Source of the DNA: Flavicella sp965243265 | GTDB lineage: Bacteria; Bacteroidota; Bacteroidia; Flavobacteriales; Flavobacteriaceae | Length of the DNA stretch: 64,000 bases | Direction: 5' to 3' | Assembly (NCBI GenBank): GCA_965243265.1 | Contig: CBDEUL010000003.1 | Span: forward strand, 28,814-92,813 | Part shown: positions 26,084 through 35,266 of the stretch, one piece after another | Layout of the letters: the number at the start of each line of letters is the position of its first letter | Position numbering within the stretch: the stretch's first letter is position 1 | The notes under the pieces: generated by a model | What the model saw: only the letters and a program-made list of their open reading frames with translations | The model's database searches: none | What the model was told of the DNA's origin: nothing | Program-made: the position numbers and the translations under genes

Positions 26084-26755
26084 TTAGAAGCTTGTTCCAG
26101 CTCCAATAACGAGATTTGGTTCCCATTCTTCATAAGGCGAATTGGAATCTTGTATTAAGTCAAACAGTACATGAACAGAAATCCATGAACGTTTACTAGT
26201 TCTTTTTCTAAGACCAGCACCAGCCCACAGGTAAGGTACCCATTCTCTATTTTCAACAACATTGTTTGATTGGTCTACAGTATTGTATTGGTAGTTGAAT
26301 GCTTCTGGAGCTACGTGTAAATACAGTCCTTTAATAAGAAACCAACGTAAAAAAGTACCAAAACCGTAATTGTTATAGCTAAATTTTTCTTCTTGTTTAT
26401 TTATTCTAATTTTTTGTTCAGAATAGGTATAGTACACTTTTATTCCTGTGTATAATGAAGGTTTTATGGCGTATCCAATAGTTGGGGCAACGGTAATAGA
26501 AGTATAATTACCAAAGGTAGCACCAAAAGTACCTCCAAAATAAAATCTTTTAATAAAAGGGGTTGAAGATTTTTTGTGTTTTGATTTTTTTTCTTCTTTC
26601 TCTGAAGCTTCTGTTTGTTGAACTGTGGATTGAGTAGTAGCTTGAGTTTCAGTTGTAGTTCCTGTAGTAGTTGTTTCTTCTTCAGTAGGTAGCGTTGTTT
26701 GTGAGTAACTCAGCATTGAAATACCAAAGACAAATAGTGTAATTATTTTTTTCAT
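26084..26755 (-). CDS. Outer membrane beta-barrel protein, small
   Basis: A 223-residue protein from ATG 26753-26755, chosen because a clean signal peptide (MKKIITLFVFGISMLSYSQ) starts there. A Thr/Glu-rich linker (about 20-60) with KKSKHKK precedes a barrel-like body with alternating aromatic strands (FYFGGTFGATFGNYTSITV, LYTGIKVYYTYSEQ) and a terminal strand LVIGAGTSF. Function unknown; a porin-like or structural outer-membrane role is likely. Confidence 0.7.
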   Translation of the reverse strand: MKKIITLFVFGISMLSYSQTTLPTEEETTTTGTTTETQATTQSTVQQTEASEKEEKKSKHKKSSTPFIKRFYFGGTFGATFGNYTSITVAPTIGYAIKPSLYTGIKVYYTYSEQKIRINKQEEKFSYNNYGFGTFLRWFLIKGLYLHVAPEAFNYQYNTVDQSNNVVENREWVPYLWAGAGLRKRTSKRSWISVHVLFDLIQDSNSPYEEWEPNLVIGAGTSF

Positions 26756-26810
26756 ACGGGTCAGTGATTTTATAGGTAAAAGTACAAATAAGCACAAAGA
26801 CGTACAAATA

Positions 26811-26839
26811 AACAACCCCCTAGTTGATAGGGGGTGTTG
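26811..26839 (-). terminator. Terminator after the 318-residue protein gene
   Basis: Hairpin with the core ACCCCCTA / TAGGGGGT and loop GTTGA, followed on the minus strand by a moderately T-rich segment. It lies 17 nt past the stop at 26856. Confidence 0.6.
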
Positions 26840-26855
26840 TGTTTGTTAGGAGAAG

Positions 26856-27812
26856 TTATCTTCTTTTTATTTTACTACCAGATGGCATTCTAGCAGGTGG
26901 AGCCGAAGGTCTTGTACTAGGTACATTGGCAGGCTTTGTACTTGGTTTTTGACTAGGCTTTTGACTTGGAACAGAAGCTTTATTGTTTTTAACTTCTGAA
27001 CTAGGTTTCCAATCGTCTTGTACTTTTTTACCTGTAGACTCTTTGGTGTTATTTGTCTTAGGTGTTTCTGTTTTATTGTTTTTTACATCAGCTTTGCTTT
27101 TAGAGCTTTCATTTCTTTTAGCGTATGATTTATCTGGGTTTTTAGATCCAAAATCATTTTTACGTGATTTATTTTGAAGCTCAATAGAGGTGTTGCTTTT
27201 TCGTACTGTTGTTCTGTGATATGAATTGTTTACATTTATATTTACACGTACGTTAGTTCTGTATCTATGTGGAGGGTAAGGACGCCAAGGTCTGTAGTAT
27301 GGAGGATAATACCCCCAGTAAAAAGGAGAGCGCCAAGGGGTGTAATAAGGTCCCAAAAACCATACAATTACAACAGGAGGAGATGTGTAAACTGGAGTAA
27401 TAATATAATCAGGACCATACATGTAAACATCACCTACTACTTGTACTTGTGTTTCTCCTTTATCATCTTTTTCAACGTCAATAACGGCTACATCTTGGTA
27501 TTTATCCTTTTCAATTACAGCTTGTATTGTAATCAAGTGTGTATCGTCTTTTGAAGCTTCAACAACTCTTAAATAATCAACTTCTCCATCTTCATTTAAA
27601 TCCAAGTTTGAGATTTTAGAATCAGGATCGTTTAATTTTTTTTCAAAATCTTCAAGATCTTCCGATTTTCCAAATACAGAAGCTACAGCCTCGAGGTCTA
27701 AATTTTCACTGATATCATTATCTGTTGCTTCAACAGTTGTAACATCTTGTGCATATAAATTGCTAAAAACAATTAAAAATGCGACTACTAATATTTCAAA
27801 TTTTGTTTTCAT
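26856..27812 (-). CDS. Secreted Tyr/Pro-rich protein with a basic C-terminal tail
   Basis: A 318-residue exported protein with signal peptide MKTKFEILVVAFLIVFSNLYAQ. The N-terminal domain (about 45-120) contains KISNLDLNEDGEVDYLRVVE, an EF-hand-like acidic calcium loop. A Pro/Tyr/Trp-rich segment (WFLGPYYTPWRSPFYWGYYP) follows, then a long low-complexity Lys/Ser/Pro/Asn tail with repeated PSQKP/PSTKP units. Such proteins are common in Bacteroidota without a known function. Surface or matrix location is inferred from the signal and composition. Confidence 0.65.
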   Translation of the reverse strand: MKTKFEILVVAFLIVFSNLYAQDVTTVEATDNDISENLDLEAVASVFGKSEDLEDFEKKLNDPDSKISNLDLNEDGEVDYLRVVEASKDDTHLITIQAVIEKDKYQDVAVIDVEKDDKGETQVQVVGDVYMYGPDYIITPVYTSPPVVIVWFLGPYYTPWRSPFYWGYYPPYYRPWRPYPPHRYRTNVRVNINVNNSYHRTTVRKSNTSIELQNKSRKNDFGSKNPDKSYAKRNESSKSKADVKNNKTETPKTNNTKESTGKKVQDDWKPSSEVKNNKASVPSQKPSQKPSTKPANVPSTRPSAPPARMPSGSKIKRR

Positions 27813-27932
27813 TTATGGTAAATGTTGATTGTAATTTTCTTAGAATACTTTTATTAAAATTAATGTTATTTTTTGAATATAGTACTGCTGTTAAGAAACA
27901 TTTAACTCTTTTTAGGGGAGCTATTTCAATAT

Positions 27933-28607
27933 TTATTTGGAAGCAAGTGTATAAATACCATCCATTTTAAGGGGTGTTCCATCAAAATCTAAATCCGGTT
28001 CATTGATAATTTGTGTTGTTACTTCTTTAAAACCACTTTCTTCTAATAGGTTTTCAACACGATCACTTTCATATTTTTCGAAACCATATTTAGAAAGCTC
28101 TATTTGATCCATACAGCTTTTGGAACGGTATGCAATAAGAATTTTTCCACCAGGTTTTAAAACACGTAATAGCTCTTGTGCATTTTGTTTGGGTTTGGGC
28201 CAAAAATAAAGAGTATTGGTTGTTGTAATACAATCAAAACTATTGTCTTTAAAAGGTAGGTTGTCAATAGAAGCTTCTTGAAATTGTACCGTTTTTTGAT
28301 GGCATAAATCTTTATTAAGCTCGGTAGCTTCTTGTACCATAGTTTTTGAAAAGTCAACTCCTGTATAGGTAAGGTTTTCTGCCATGTTCATGAGGTTTTT
28401 AACAAAAAAACCGTTACCCATGCCTATTTCTAAGATAGCATCATTATTGTGTGGTTTTAGTATATTATAACTATTTAAACAAATGTGTTTATTTCCTTTG
28501 TTCATTTGCAAGCCTACTTCTTTTCCTTGTTCACCAGTTGGTTTTTTTAGATGTTTTGCAAGTTCTTGCGGAGATAAGCCGGTGTTTGTATTGAATTTTT
28601 GAGACAT
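27933..28607 (-). CDS. Class I SAM-dependent methyltransferase
   Basis: A 224-residue Rossmann-fold methyltransferase of the UbiE-like group. Motif I is ILEIGMGNGFFVKNLM, motif II TYTGVDFSKTMV, and the post-motif region is FDCITTTNTLYFWP, followed by RVLKPGGKILIAYRS. It has no membrane segment. The substrate is probably a small molecule. It lies 11 nt after the DUF1697 gene, so it may share a transcript with it. Confidence 0.8.
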   Translation of the reverse strand: MSQKFNTNTGLSPQELAKHLKKPTGEQGKEVGLQMNKGNKHICLNSYNILKPHNNDAILEIGMGNGFFVKNLMNMAENLTYTGVDFSKTMVQEATELNKDLCHQKTVQFQEASIDNLPFKDNSFDCITTTNTLYFWPKPKQNAQELLRVLKPGGKILIAYRSKSCMDQIELSKYGFEKYESDRVENLLEESGFKEVTTQIINEPDLDFDGTPLKMDGIYTLASK

Positions 28608-28618
28608 TATTTTATAGT

Positions 28619-29167
28619 TTATTCGTTTTTTGAGAGTTCTAAAATTTTTAAAACAGTTTTCCAGTTTCTTGTAGTAGCTTGTACTTTTAACTTTTTTTCT
28701 AAGAAAGTGTTTCCTAGTTTAGTTTCGCTGTATTTTCTAGGGCAATAGATATAGACTGTTTTGTCTATAATTTTAAATTGATCTGGAGAAAAAGTGTTTT
28801 TTTCTAGTTCTTCTATCTGTTTTTTTGGGGGAGTTTCTTTTAAAAATGTAGCATGTAAATATTCAATAGGAATCTCTTCTTTTTTTGTAAAAGGATTATT
28901 AGCTACTAATGTATTCCACTCATTCCCTTTTTTTACAATAATAGGAACTTCAAAATCGTAATTAATAGTGATCACTTCTTTTATTTTGTTAGCCAGTTCA
29001 ATTGGATTTTCTTTGGAGTGAGAAGAAAATAAAATATTCCCTGTTTGTATATAGGTATGAATATTGGAAAAAGACAAATCAAGAAAAATTTGTTTTAAAT
29101 CTTTCATTAAAACCTTCTTTCTTCCTCCAATGTTAATTCCTCGTAATAATGCTATGTATGTTTGCAT
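28619..29167 (-). CDS. DUF1697 protein
   Basis: A 182-residue DUF1697 protein. The hallmark start is YIALLRGINIGGRKKVLMKDLK, followed by the conserved YIQTGNILFSS (about residues 39-49). These proteins are widespread in environmental bacteria and lack a known function. It is 31 nt from the VOC gene and 11 nt from the methyltransferase, so a small co-oriented group is likely. Confidence 0.82.
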   Translation of the reverse strand: MQTYIALLRGINIGGRKKVLMKDLKQIFLDLSFSNIHTYIQTGNILFSSHSKENPIELANKIKEVITINYDFEVPIIVKKGNEWNTLVANNPFTKKEEIPIEYLHATFLKETPPKKQIEELEKNTFSPDQFKIIDKTVYIYCPRKYSETKLGNTFLEKKLKVQATTRNWKTVLKILELSKNE

Positions 29168-29198
29168 GTTTGGAAAAGGATTAGAGTATCATATAAGT

Positions 29199-29540
29199 TT
29201 ATTTGTCTGACCAAATAGCTAGTTTGTTTCCAGAAGGATCTAAAAACTCAAATCGTTTCCCTCCAGGAAATGAGAATATTTCTTTGGAAATTTTGCCTCC
29301 GTTTTTTTTAACGTTTTCTAAAGCCACTAATAGGTTGTTGTGGTATAGAACTACGAGTGTTCCCCCAGTACTTATTTTATCAACTTTGGCAAAACCTCCA
29401 TGAATGCCCGCTTGATGGAAATCACAATACATATCTCCATAATCTGTAAAAGTCCAACCAAAGGTTGCAGCATAAAATGTTTTTATAGCATTTAGATCGG
29501 TGGCTTGTAATTCAATAAAGTTTATCTGATTATTTTTCAT
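29199..29540 (-). CDS. VOC-family protein
   Basis: A 113-residue single VOC domain: INFIELQATDLNAIKTFYAATFGWTF opens it, and EFLDPSGNKLAIWSDK closes it with the usual DPxGN turn. This subgroup is the small glyoxalase-like family next to many bacterial repair or detoxification genes. Its start overlaps the end of the AlkB gene by 11 nt, so the two are translationally coupled. Confidence 0.78.
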   Translation of the reverse strand: MKNNQINFIELQATDLNAIKTFYAATFGWTFTDYGDMYCDFHQAGIHGGFAKVDKISTGGTLVVLYHNNLLVALENVKKNGGKISKEIFSFPGGKRFEFLDPSGNKLAIWSDK

Positions 29541-30147
29541 GATTTCTTGTTACAATTTGTCTAAAAGTTAAATTAATACGTGGTGTTGTGCTTTTTTTTG
29601 TTAGAGGTACGGAATGTAGCCAATGGGTTTGTGTAGTTCCTTTCATAACTAACAGGCTCCCTCTTTCTAAAATTAAAGAAACGGTTTGTTTTGAACTTTT
29701 GTGTTTTAGTAAAAATTTTCGTTCAGCCCCTAAGCTTAGAGAGGCAATAGCCCCATCTGTTTTTAAATCTTTTTCATTATCGCTATGCCAAGTCATGCCT
29801 TCAGAACCGTTATGGTATAAATTTAGCAAACAGGAATTGAAGAGTTCGCCTGTTTTGTTTTCTACCAGTTGTTTTAAATTTAAAAGTCCTGGAGTCCAAG
29901 GCAAGGCTAATTTAGAAACATTGGAATAGGTATATGTAAAAGGAGCCTCACCATACCAAGCTACTTTTCTTTTGGTAAGTATTCGTTTTCCTAAAATAAT
30001 AGCTTCGTCGTTTTTCCAATGGGTATTTTGGAGTAAAATATTGTAATAGGTCTGACTTTGTTCTTTGTTTAAGAGATGTCCGTAATAGATAGTTTCTCCG
30101 TCATAAGGAAGGAGGTTGTAGGTACTACTGTTATTGAATAAATCCAT
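29530..30147 (-). CDS. alkB: AlkB-like Fe(II)/2-oxoglutarate dioxygenase
   Basis: A 205-residue enzyme that oxidatively removes alkyl groups from damaged DNA or RNA bases. The iron ligands are H121 and D123 in MTWHSDNEKD and H178 in HWLHSVP; the 2-oxoglutarate arginine lies in RINLTFR (R190 and R196). The start at 30145-30147 was preferred over an earlier ATG (30202-30204) because the family normally begins close to the LPYDGE region. It is coupled to the downstream VOC gene. Substrate class (DNA or RNA) is not resolved. Confidence 0.85.
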   Translation of the reverse strand: MDLFNNSSTYNLLPYDGETIYYGHLLNKEQSQTYYNILLQNTHWKNDEAIILGKRILTKRKVAWYGEAPFTYTYSNVSKLALPWTPGLLNLKQLVENKTGELFNSCLLNLYHNGSEGMTWHSDNEKDLKTDGAIASLSLGAERKFLLKHKSSKQTVSLILERGSLLVMKGTTQTHWLHSVPLTKKSTTPRINLTFRQIVTRNHEK

Positions 30148-30202
30148 AATATATGATGCTGTCAAAATTCTTTTAGGTTTGTTGTTAGCGATAACAAATA
30201 CC

Positions 30203-30234
30203 AAAGCCCTTTATTTATATAAATAAAGGGCTTT
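30203..30234. terminator. Strong hairpin, possible bidirectional terminator
   Basis: Perfect 14-bp stem AAAGCCCTTTATTT / AAATAAAGGGCTTT with loop ATAT, followed by a T-tract on the plus strand (30232-30239). On the minus strand, where the genes lie, only TTTGGTATTT follows, so termination there is weaker. It sits after the Omp85-like gene that ends at 30264. Confidence 0.6.
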
Positions 30235-30263
30235 TTTTTCTTGTATCAAAAGAATGAATACTG

Positions 30264-31355
30264 TTAAAAGGCTTGATTTAGGACAAGGTATATTGCATTG
30301 TTTTGTTTACTGGTTCTAACCAAGTCTAAACGTAGATCTACACCCGTTACTTGTTGTAATATATATCTAACACCTACCCCTCCAGCAGAGTACCAACCGT
30401 CGTCATCTCTAGACCTACCATCTACACCAAAAGAACCTCCAGAAAGGTGAGAGAGTCCAACAAATCCAGTCAATCGAAATCTAGAATCGTTGATTGTATA
30501 ACGGTATTCTGTTTGTGCTCCAGAAAGGTATTTTGCTTTGTATTGCCCCGCAGGGAAACCTCTTAATAACGTTTTTCCTGAAAGAGTAGGTAAGCCATTG
30601 TCAGGTGTTTTTTTAGAGCTGTATTGTCCATAAAATTGCCAAGCCCAAACATCATTATAGCCGAAACCTCTGGCATAGTATCTAGCATCAAGTACGGTAG
30701 AATAGTAATCATTTACAGCCCCTAATGCGGCTGGGTTTGCATTTATATGAAGACTTATCCAAGTGGCGTTTACAGGAAAGTATTTGTTGGTTCTGGTATC
30801 ATAACTAGAAGAAATACCTAATCCTAAAGAGCTTTCATTTTGAAATCCGTTTTCATATAAAAAATCTTCTCCCGCATCATTGTTTGCTTTGTGTTTGATG
30901 TTTCGGAAATTTATAGGTGTTCCTAAATAAATATCTTGAGAGATTTTAAATAAAAGCAATTGAGATAAGCTCAGTGTACTGGTGTTGTATTTAATATCTT
31001 CTCCTTCTGCTGCATAATCATTGTTTATACTAGAGTAGGTAAGTGCAGTAGATGAAAGTGTTTTGTTGTTGTTAAACCAAGCACTGTTTTGGATAGATGC
31101 ATTGTAACTTTCGGTTGTTGAGTATTGTCCAGCTACTTGTAGCTGTGATTTAGATGAGGTATCCTCTTTGGTGTTGTATAAGTAAGAAGCGGCAGCTCCA
31201 AATCCAAACCCCATAAGAGGTGAACTTGTTATTAATGGAACAACTTTAAAGGCTTGTTCTTCTTTTTCTTTCGTTTCTTTTTTTTCTGATTTTGAATCTG
31301 TTTGCCCTAGTATATAAAAAGGAGCTAGTAGTATTAAAAAGATTAATTTTTTCAT
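30264..31355 (-). CDS. Omp85/BamA-like outer membrane barrel without POTRA domains
   Basis: A 363-residue protein with a signal peptide (MKKLIFLILLAPFYILGQ) and a Lys/Glu-rich start. The rest reads as a sixteen-strand barrel, with the loop-6 motif LRGFPAGQY (about residues 264-272), the Omp85 hallmark, and a final strand ending QAF. The lack of POTRA repeats distinguishes it from BamA/TamA. Such short Omp85-type barrels have been linked to surface or lipid export, but the role here is unknown. Confidence 0.75.
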   Translation of the reverse strand: MKKLIFLILLAPFYILGQTDSKSEKKETKEKEEQAFKVVPLITSSPLMGFGFGAAASYLYNTKEDTSSKSQLQVAGQYSTTESYNASIQNSAWFNNNKTLSSTALTYSSINNDYAAEGEDIKYNTSTLSLSQLLLFKISQDIYLGTPINFRNIKHKANNDAGEDFLYENGFQNESSLGLGISSSYDTRTNKYFPVNATWISLHINANPAALGAVNDYYSTVLDARYYARGFGYNDVWAWQFYGQYSSKKTPDNGLPTLSGKTLLRGFPAGQYKAKYLSGAQTEYRYTINDSRFRLTGFVGLSHLSGGSFGVDGRSRDDDGWYSAGGVGVRYILQQVTGVDLRLDLVRTSKQNNAIYLVLNQAF

Positions 31356-31366
31356 ATGGTTTGGTT

Positions 31367-32893
31367 CTATGGTAGTTGGTATAGTTTCCTTTTTTGTTGA
31401 CTTAATAGTGTATCTGATTTGGGGTATTGACCTAATTTAATAATTTTATTTTTTTCAGAAGGCCATTTAGGTAGTGACTCTGTATTGGGGGTTCCGTGTT
31501 TGATAAAATTCACCCAGTAGTCTGTAATTAATTCGGAAATGGTATAATCAATAGCTTCCCAGTTTTTATTGCTAAATTTTAAGTTGCCAAAAGTGTATGG
31601 AATTTCTGAAGAATGAAAAGCTCTGTATTGAGGGTGTTGAGGCCAAGGGGCAGCTCTTTCAAAATAATATTTAAAGGTTTTGTGATTGGATGTTTTTTCT
31701 CTCAGTGTAGCCCAAGTATACATGTTAACAAAACCGATATCTCGTAATAGTTGTATTTGCGATTTTTTAAGATTTTTTTCTGTTTCAAAAGGGTATAGTT
31801 TTATAAAGTCATTGTATCTATTTCCAAAACGTTCTTTTCCTAATCTACTGAACTCTTCCTTGTTTAACTTTCCATAGGTTTTAAAATGACTATTTTCATC
31901 TGAGTTGAACCCTGTTAAAATAGGAACATCGTTCTGTAGCCCTTTTTTATAAACTTCTTTAAGGTTGTCTGTCAGTAGCCAGCCATCTATAGTGGGCATA
32001 AATTTGTATTTGTACTGTATGCTTTTTAGGAATAGTTCTTTGGTTGGAATTTTTCTGAGTTCAGCTATTGATGTTTTGTTGAGAGTGTGTGTAAAGGCTA
32101 CTCCTTTTTTTTCCGATTCATTTAAAGGGATGGTTGTTTTGTTAGAAAAAGGTCCGCTTTGAGCAATTACTTTATGGAAGAGTCCTTTGGCTAGAGGAGA
32201 AGCTGTAAGTGTCATCACAGAGCGGGCTCCAGCTGATTGTCCAGAGATGGTTATGTTGTTGGGGTTTCCTCCGAATTTAGAAATGTTTTTTTGAATCCAT
32301 TTAAGAGCTGCAATTTGATCTAGTAAACCATAATTTCCAGAAGTATTTTGTAAAGATTCTTGAGAAAGTTCAGGGTGTGTAAAAAAACCAAAAATACCCA
32401 ATCTGTAATTGATAGTAACTACTACAATACCTTTTTTAGCAAGATTTTCTCCATTGTATAAAGCAACACTTCCAGAGCCTCCTTTAAAGGCACCTCCGTG
32501 TATGTAAACAAGCACAGGCAGTTTGTCTGATTGCTGTTTTGCTGGAGTCCAAATATTTAAACCTAAACAATCTTCACTAGTTGTATTGTTAATTTTATAT
32601 TCTTTGGTCCAAGGTAAATGTTCTTTTCCTAGATTTTGAGCACAGCTATTGCAAAATGTATCAAACTTTCGGATACCATTCCAAGGTATGGGAGGTTGAG
32701 GTGCTTTCCACCGTAAGTTTCCAGTAGGAGGTGCGGCAAAAGGAATTCCTTTAAAGACTGTAATAGATTTATGATTCCCCGAGACTCCTTGTAGTTTACC
32801 ATTGGTTACCTCTATACTATTTTCTGAATTGATGGTTTTATAAGTGTTGCATGCAGTAATAGATAGAAAAAATAAAAAGAAGAAGTATTTCAT
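31367..32893 (-). CDS. Type-B carboxylesterase lipoprotein
   Basis: A 508-residue alpha/beta-hydrolase with a lipoprotein signal (MKYFFFLFFLSITACN); start at ATG 32891-32893, since the earlier ATG would precede the signal. Carboxylesterase-B motifs are EDCLGLNIWTP and the nucleophile elbow GQSAGARSV (GxSxG). The catalytic His is in HSSEIPYTFG. It probably hydrolyses esters at the cell surface or periplasm. It lies 11 nt upstream of the Omp85-like barrel, so the two may be functionally linked. Confidence 0.85.
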   Translation of the reverse strand: MKYFFFLFFLSITACNTYKTINSENSIEVTNGKLQGVSGNHKSITVFKGIPFAAPPTGNLRWKAPQPPIPWNGIRKFDTFCNSCAQNLGKEHLPWTKEYKINNTTSEDCLGLNIWTPAKQQSDKLPVLVYIHGGAFKGGSGSVALYNGENLAKKGIVVVTINYRLGIFGFFTHPELSQESLQNTSGNYGLLDQIAALKWIQKNISKFGGNPNNITISGQSAGARSVMTLTASPLAKGLFHKVIAQSGPFSNKTTIPLNESEKKGVAFTHTLNKTSIAELRKIPTKELFLKSIQYKYKFMPTIDGWLLTDNLKEVYKKGLQNDVPILTGFNSDENSHFKTYGKLNKEEFSRLGKERFGNRYNDFIKLYPFETEKNLKKSQIQLLRDIGFVNMYTWATLREKTSNHKTFKYYFERAAPWPQHPQYRAFHSSEIPYTFGNLKFSNKNWEAIDYTISELITDYWVNFIKHGTPNTESLPKWPSEKNKIIKLGQYPKSDTLLSQQKRKLYQLP

Positions 32894-32911
32894 GGTGATG
32901 AAAGAGTCAAT

Positions 32912-32953
32912 AAAAAAACGCACAATAGCTATAGTGCAATTGTGCGTTTTTTT
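32912..32953. terminator. Bidirectional terminator
   Basis: The stem ACGCACAAT / ATTGTGCGT is extended by A7/T7 on both sides (32912-32926 and 32939-32953), giving U-tracts in either direction. It abuts the stop of the protein ending at 32953. Confidence 0.8.
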
Positions 32954-33777
32954 TAGTTAGAATATTCTAGTACTCTAGTAGTTTCTGAATAAAGAATTTT
33001 TTCTTTTGTACTGTCTCTTTTTAGTGAAATTCGAGATACTGTTTTTGTTGTCCAGTTATTAAACTCATCATACTTATAGCTTATCTTGTAAGCATGTTTC
33101 CCTACTTGGTCTACATAAGACACAATATCTCCCTGTTCGTTGTGTTTTGTAGGGGTGTTAATTTTGTATGTTCTTTTCGTGTTTTTTCTTCTTGCATTAC
33201 CTGTATGGTCCGTTTTTGTATGGATCCACTTGTTGTTATCGTAGTTGTAGGTTCCAGTTTCCGTTCTAAGTAGTTTTCTATTAGCATCAGAAACATCCAT
33301 TTTTGTAATGTCGTATTTTGAATTTGTAACAACATCTGCAATGGTATGATTGGTGATGACGTTATTTTCTGAAGTTTTTTGTTTTATCTTAATCAACCTG
33401 TCTTCATTGTAATAATAATTATCGGTCACCTCTATATAGGACTTGTCAGAGAAATTTTTTCTAACAGATTTGAAATACTTTTTCCCGTCTTTATTGTACT
33501 TGTAAGAAGTAAGAATTTCGGTTTTTCCAGTTTGTGTAATATCTACTACAGTATACATTTTATCAGAAACAACAAGCATATCTTCTTCTATAACGTTAGA
33601 CTTTTTATTTTTGAAAAAAGTTGTTTTCATTTTTACAATGAGAACCGGTTTTTGTCGTATTCTGTACATGTCAATATCATTGATGTCTTTTTGTATATCA
33701 ATAATGGATTGACCGATGGTAAGGTTGCTCGAAGTTATAACCAGTAAAAAGGGTATTATGCGGTTTAATAATTTCAT
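32953..33777 (-). CDS. Secreted protein with YD-like repeat pattern, unknown function
   Basis: A 274-residue exported protein (signal MKLLNRIIPFLLVITSSNLTIGQ). The body has repeated beta-hairpin units of the form YKYNKDGKKYFK, YNEDRLIKIK, YNYDNNKWIHTK and YKYDEFNNWTTK, resembling RHS/YD-type beta repeats of Bacteroidota surface proteins. It has no catalytic motif. I cannot assign a function. Confidence 0.6.
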   Translation of the reverse strand: MKLLNRIIPFLLVITSSNLTIGQSIIDIQKDINDIDMYRIRQKPVLIVKMKTTFFKNKKSNVIEEDMLVVSDKMYTVVDITQTGKTEILTSYKYNKDGKKYFKSVRKNFSDKSYIEVTDNYYYNEDRLIKIKQKTSENNVITNHTIADVVTNSKYDITKMDVSDANRKLLRTETGTYNYDNNKWIHTKTDHTGNARRKNTKRTYKINTPTKHNEQGDIVSYVDQVGKHAYKISYKYDEFNNWTTKTVSRISLKRDSTKEKILYSETTRVLEYSN

Positions 33778-34089
33778 ATTGTTTGGTGTTAGATGCGCTA
33801 GTTATATATGATGGTTAGTTTCGTGATTTAGGGGTTGTTACCGAGTGCTAAATTTTAGTTAAAAAAATTAAGGTATAAACATAGTAATTTTTTGGAGATG
33901 AATAAAATAAAATTCATTTCACAGGCTTGTATATAATGGGATTAAAGGTGTAACCCAATTCTTTTTTAGAATCTCTTGTGTAAATAAGATGAAGTTAGTA
34001 AATGAATATGTGTTTTATTGTTTGATATATAGGTGTTTATGTTTTTTTTAAAAAAATAAGAAAAATTATTTTATTGAAAAAGTACCGTT
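33778..34089. other. 312-nt intergenic region without recognised features
   Basis: AT-rich DNA between the cytochrome-type lipoprotein and the YD-like protein genes. Short ATG-initiated frames occur but are brief and low-complexity. I see no tRNA, hairpin with T-tract, or repeat. It should contain the promoter of the YD-like gene. Confidence 0.4.
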
Positions 34090-35058
34090 TTATTTTTTCA
34101 TTTCTATAACCCAAATACCCCTTAGCTCATTACTTTTGTATCCAAATGCTTTATCGTTTGGATATAAAACTTCTATCTTAGAAAGTGTTTGTGGGTTGAT
34201 GTCTGTATTTTTTTCACCGTGACATTGGAGACACATGTTGTTTGTCATGATAGGATAATAACCAATTGTAGTGTTTTCTTTTTCAATAAGTTTAGGTTGT
34301 GGTTTTTTATGTTCTAAAATTATTTTTTTAGAATCGTTTATATATTTGAGCTCTTCTTGATTTGCTGCGTTTTTAGGATTTCTGTTTTTATCTGAAACTC
34401 TTTTAATTTTGGTAGCTAGGGTAGTAGACATACTATCCGTTAAATGAATGGCTTTTGTAGAGCAGAAAGACAGTGCGTGTTCGGTTCCTTGTTTGGAAAT
34501 GGCTCCAAGCAAGTTCTTGCCTAATACAGTTTTGGTTTGCATTGCTATTTTTTTACCTTTTTGAATAGGGGTTGTTTTATTAGCGGCTCCTTTCTTATAT
34601 TTTTCTTTGTCAAGAGGATATTTTTCTTCGTACCAATTAGGTTGTTCAAGTTCTGAAGCATATAAATAAGCTACAATATTTCTAAGAGGAGCAGCACTAA
34701 AGCCCATTTTAGGCATAAGACCAAACTTCTCTACAGCTTTAGGTATTTTTGCTTTTTCTAGATTAGGGTTATTTAAGAAGTTTATGACCTCTTCTGTAAA
34801 TTGTTGTTCAGTAGTATTTGTTTTTAAGTATTGTTTTTTTACTTCTGCCATGGAAGGAGCTGCTCCTGTTTCTTTTTCAGGGTTAGGACTGTGGCAAGAA
34901 AAACAATTTGTTTCAAGTAGTTGAAACCCTTGAGCTATATCTACTTTAAAGTTTTGTGGAGTGGTAGGGAGCGTACTTGTTTTCTTTGTTTTAGAATCCT
35001 TACAAGATAAAAGAAGTAAGGAACTTAAAAATAAACTGAATAAGGTAATTTTTTTCAT
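34090..35058 (-). CDS. Lipoprotein with two haem-c motifs (cytochrome c + DUF3365)
   Basis: A 322-residue lipoprotein (signal with LLLLSCKD; start at 35056-35058). The first domain has CFSCH (about residue 54) with a later Met-rich segment (GLMPKMGF), which fits a mono-haem cytochrome c. The second half is DUF3365/Tll0287-like, with CLQCH (about residue 277) and a preceding C-containing FCSTKAIHLTDSM. It probably carries electrons or senses redox/NO at the periplasmic face. The fusion of the two domains is the notable feature. The nearest neighbour is a methyltransferase, and no oxidase is adjacent. Confidence 0.75.
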   Translation of the reverse strand: MKKITLFSLFLSSLLLLSCKDSKTKKTSTLPTTPQNFKVDIAQGFQLLETNCFSCHSPNPEKETGAAPSMAEVKKQYLKTNTTEQQFTEEVINFLNNPNLEKAKIPKAVEKFGLMPKMGFSAAPLRNIVAYLYASELEQPNWYEEKYPLDKEKYKKGAANKTTPIQKGKKIAMQTKTVLGKNLLGAISKQGTEHALSFCSTKAIHLTDSMSTTLATKIKRVSDKNRNPKNAANQEELKYINDSKKIILEHKKPQPKLIEKENTTIGYYPIMTNNMCLQCHGEKNTDINPQTLSKIEVLYPNDKAFGYKSNELRGIWVIEMKK

Positions 35059-35266
35059 AAAGGTAAAGGTCAAAAGGTTTTGTTTAAAGTTGTCTGTAAT
35101 CAACACCTAAAAATAAGGAAAAACTAAAAAAAAGTAATTGATATATATCACTATATGAGCTATAAATTACTTTCTAAAGGTATTTGTTTTAGAATTGCTG
35201 TTTTTTTTAGATAATACTTATTACAGATTTATTTGTAAGAGATCTCATTGCTATAAAAGTCTGTTT

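Noticed and set aside
30203..30234. sRNA at this hairpin
   Set aside because: Only a simple stem is present without a promoter; treated as a possible terminator.
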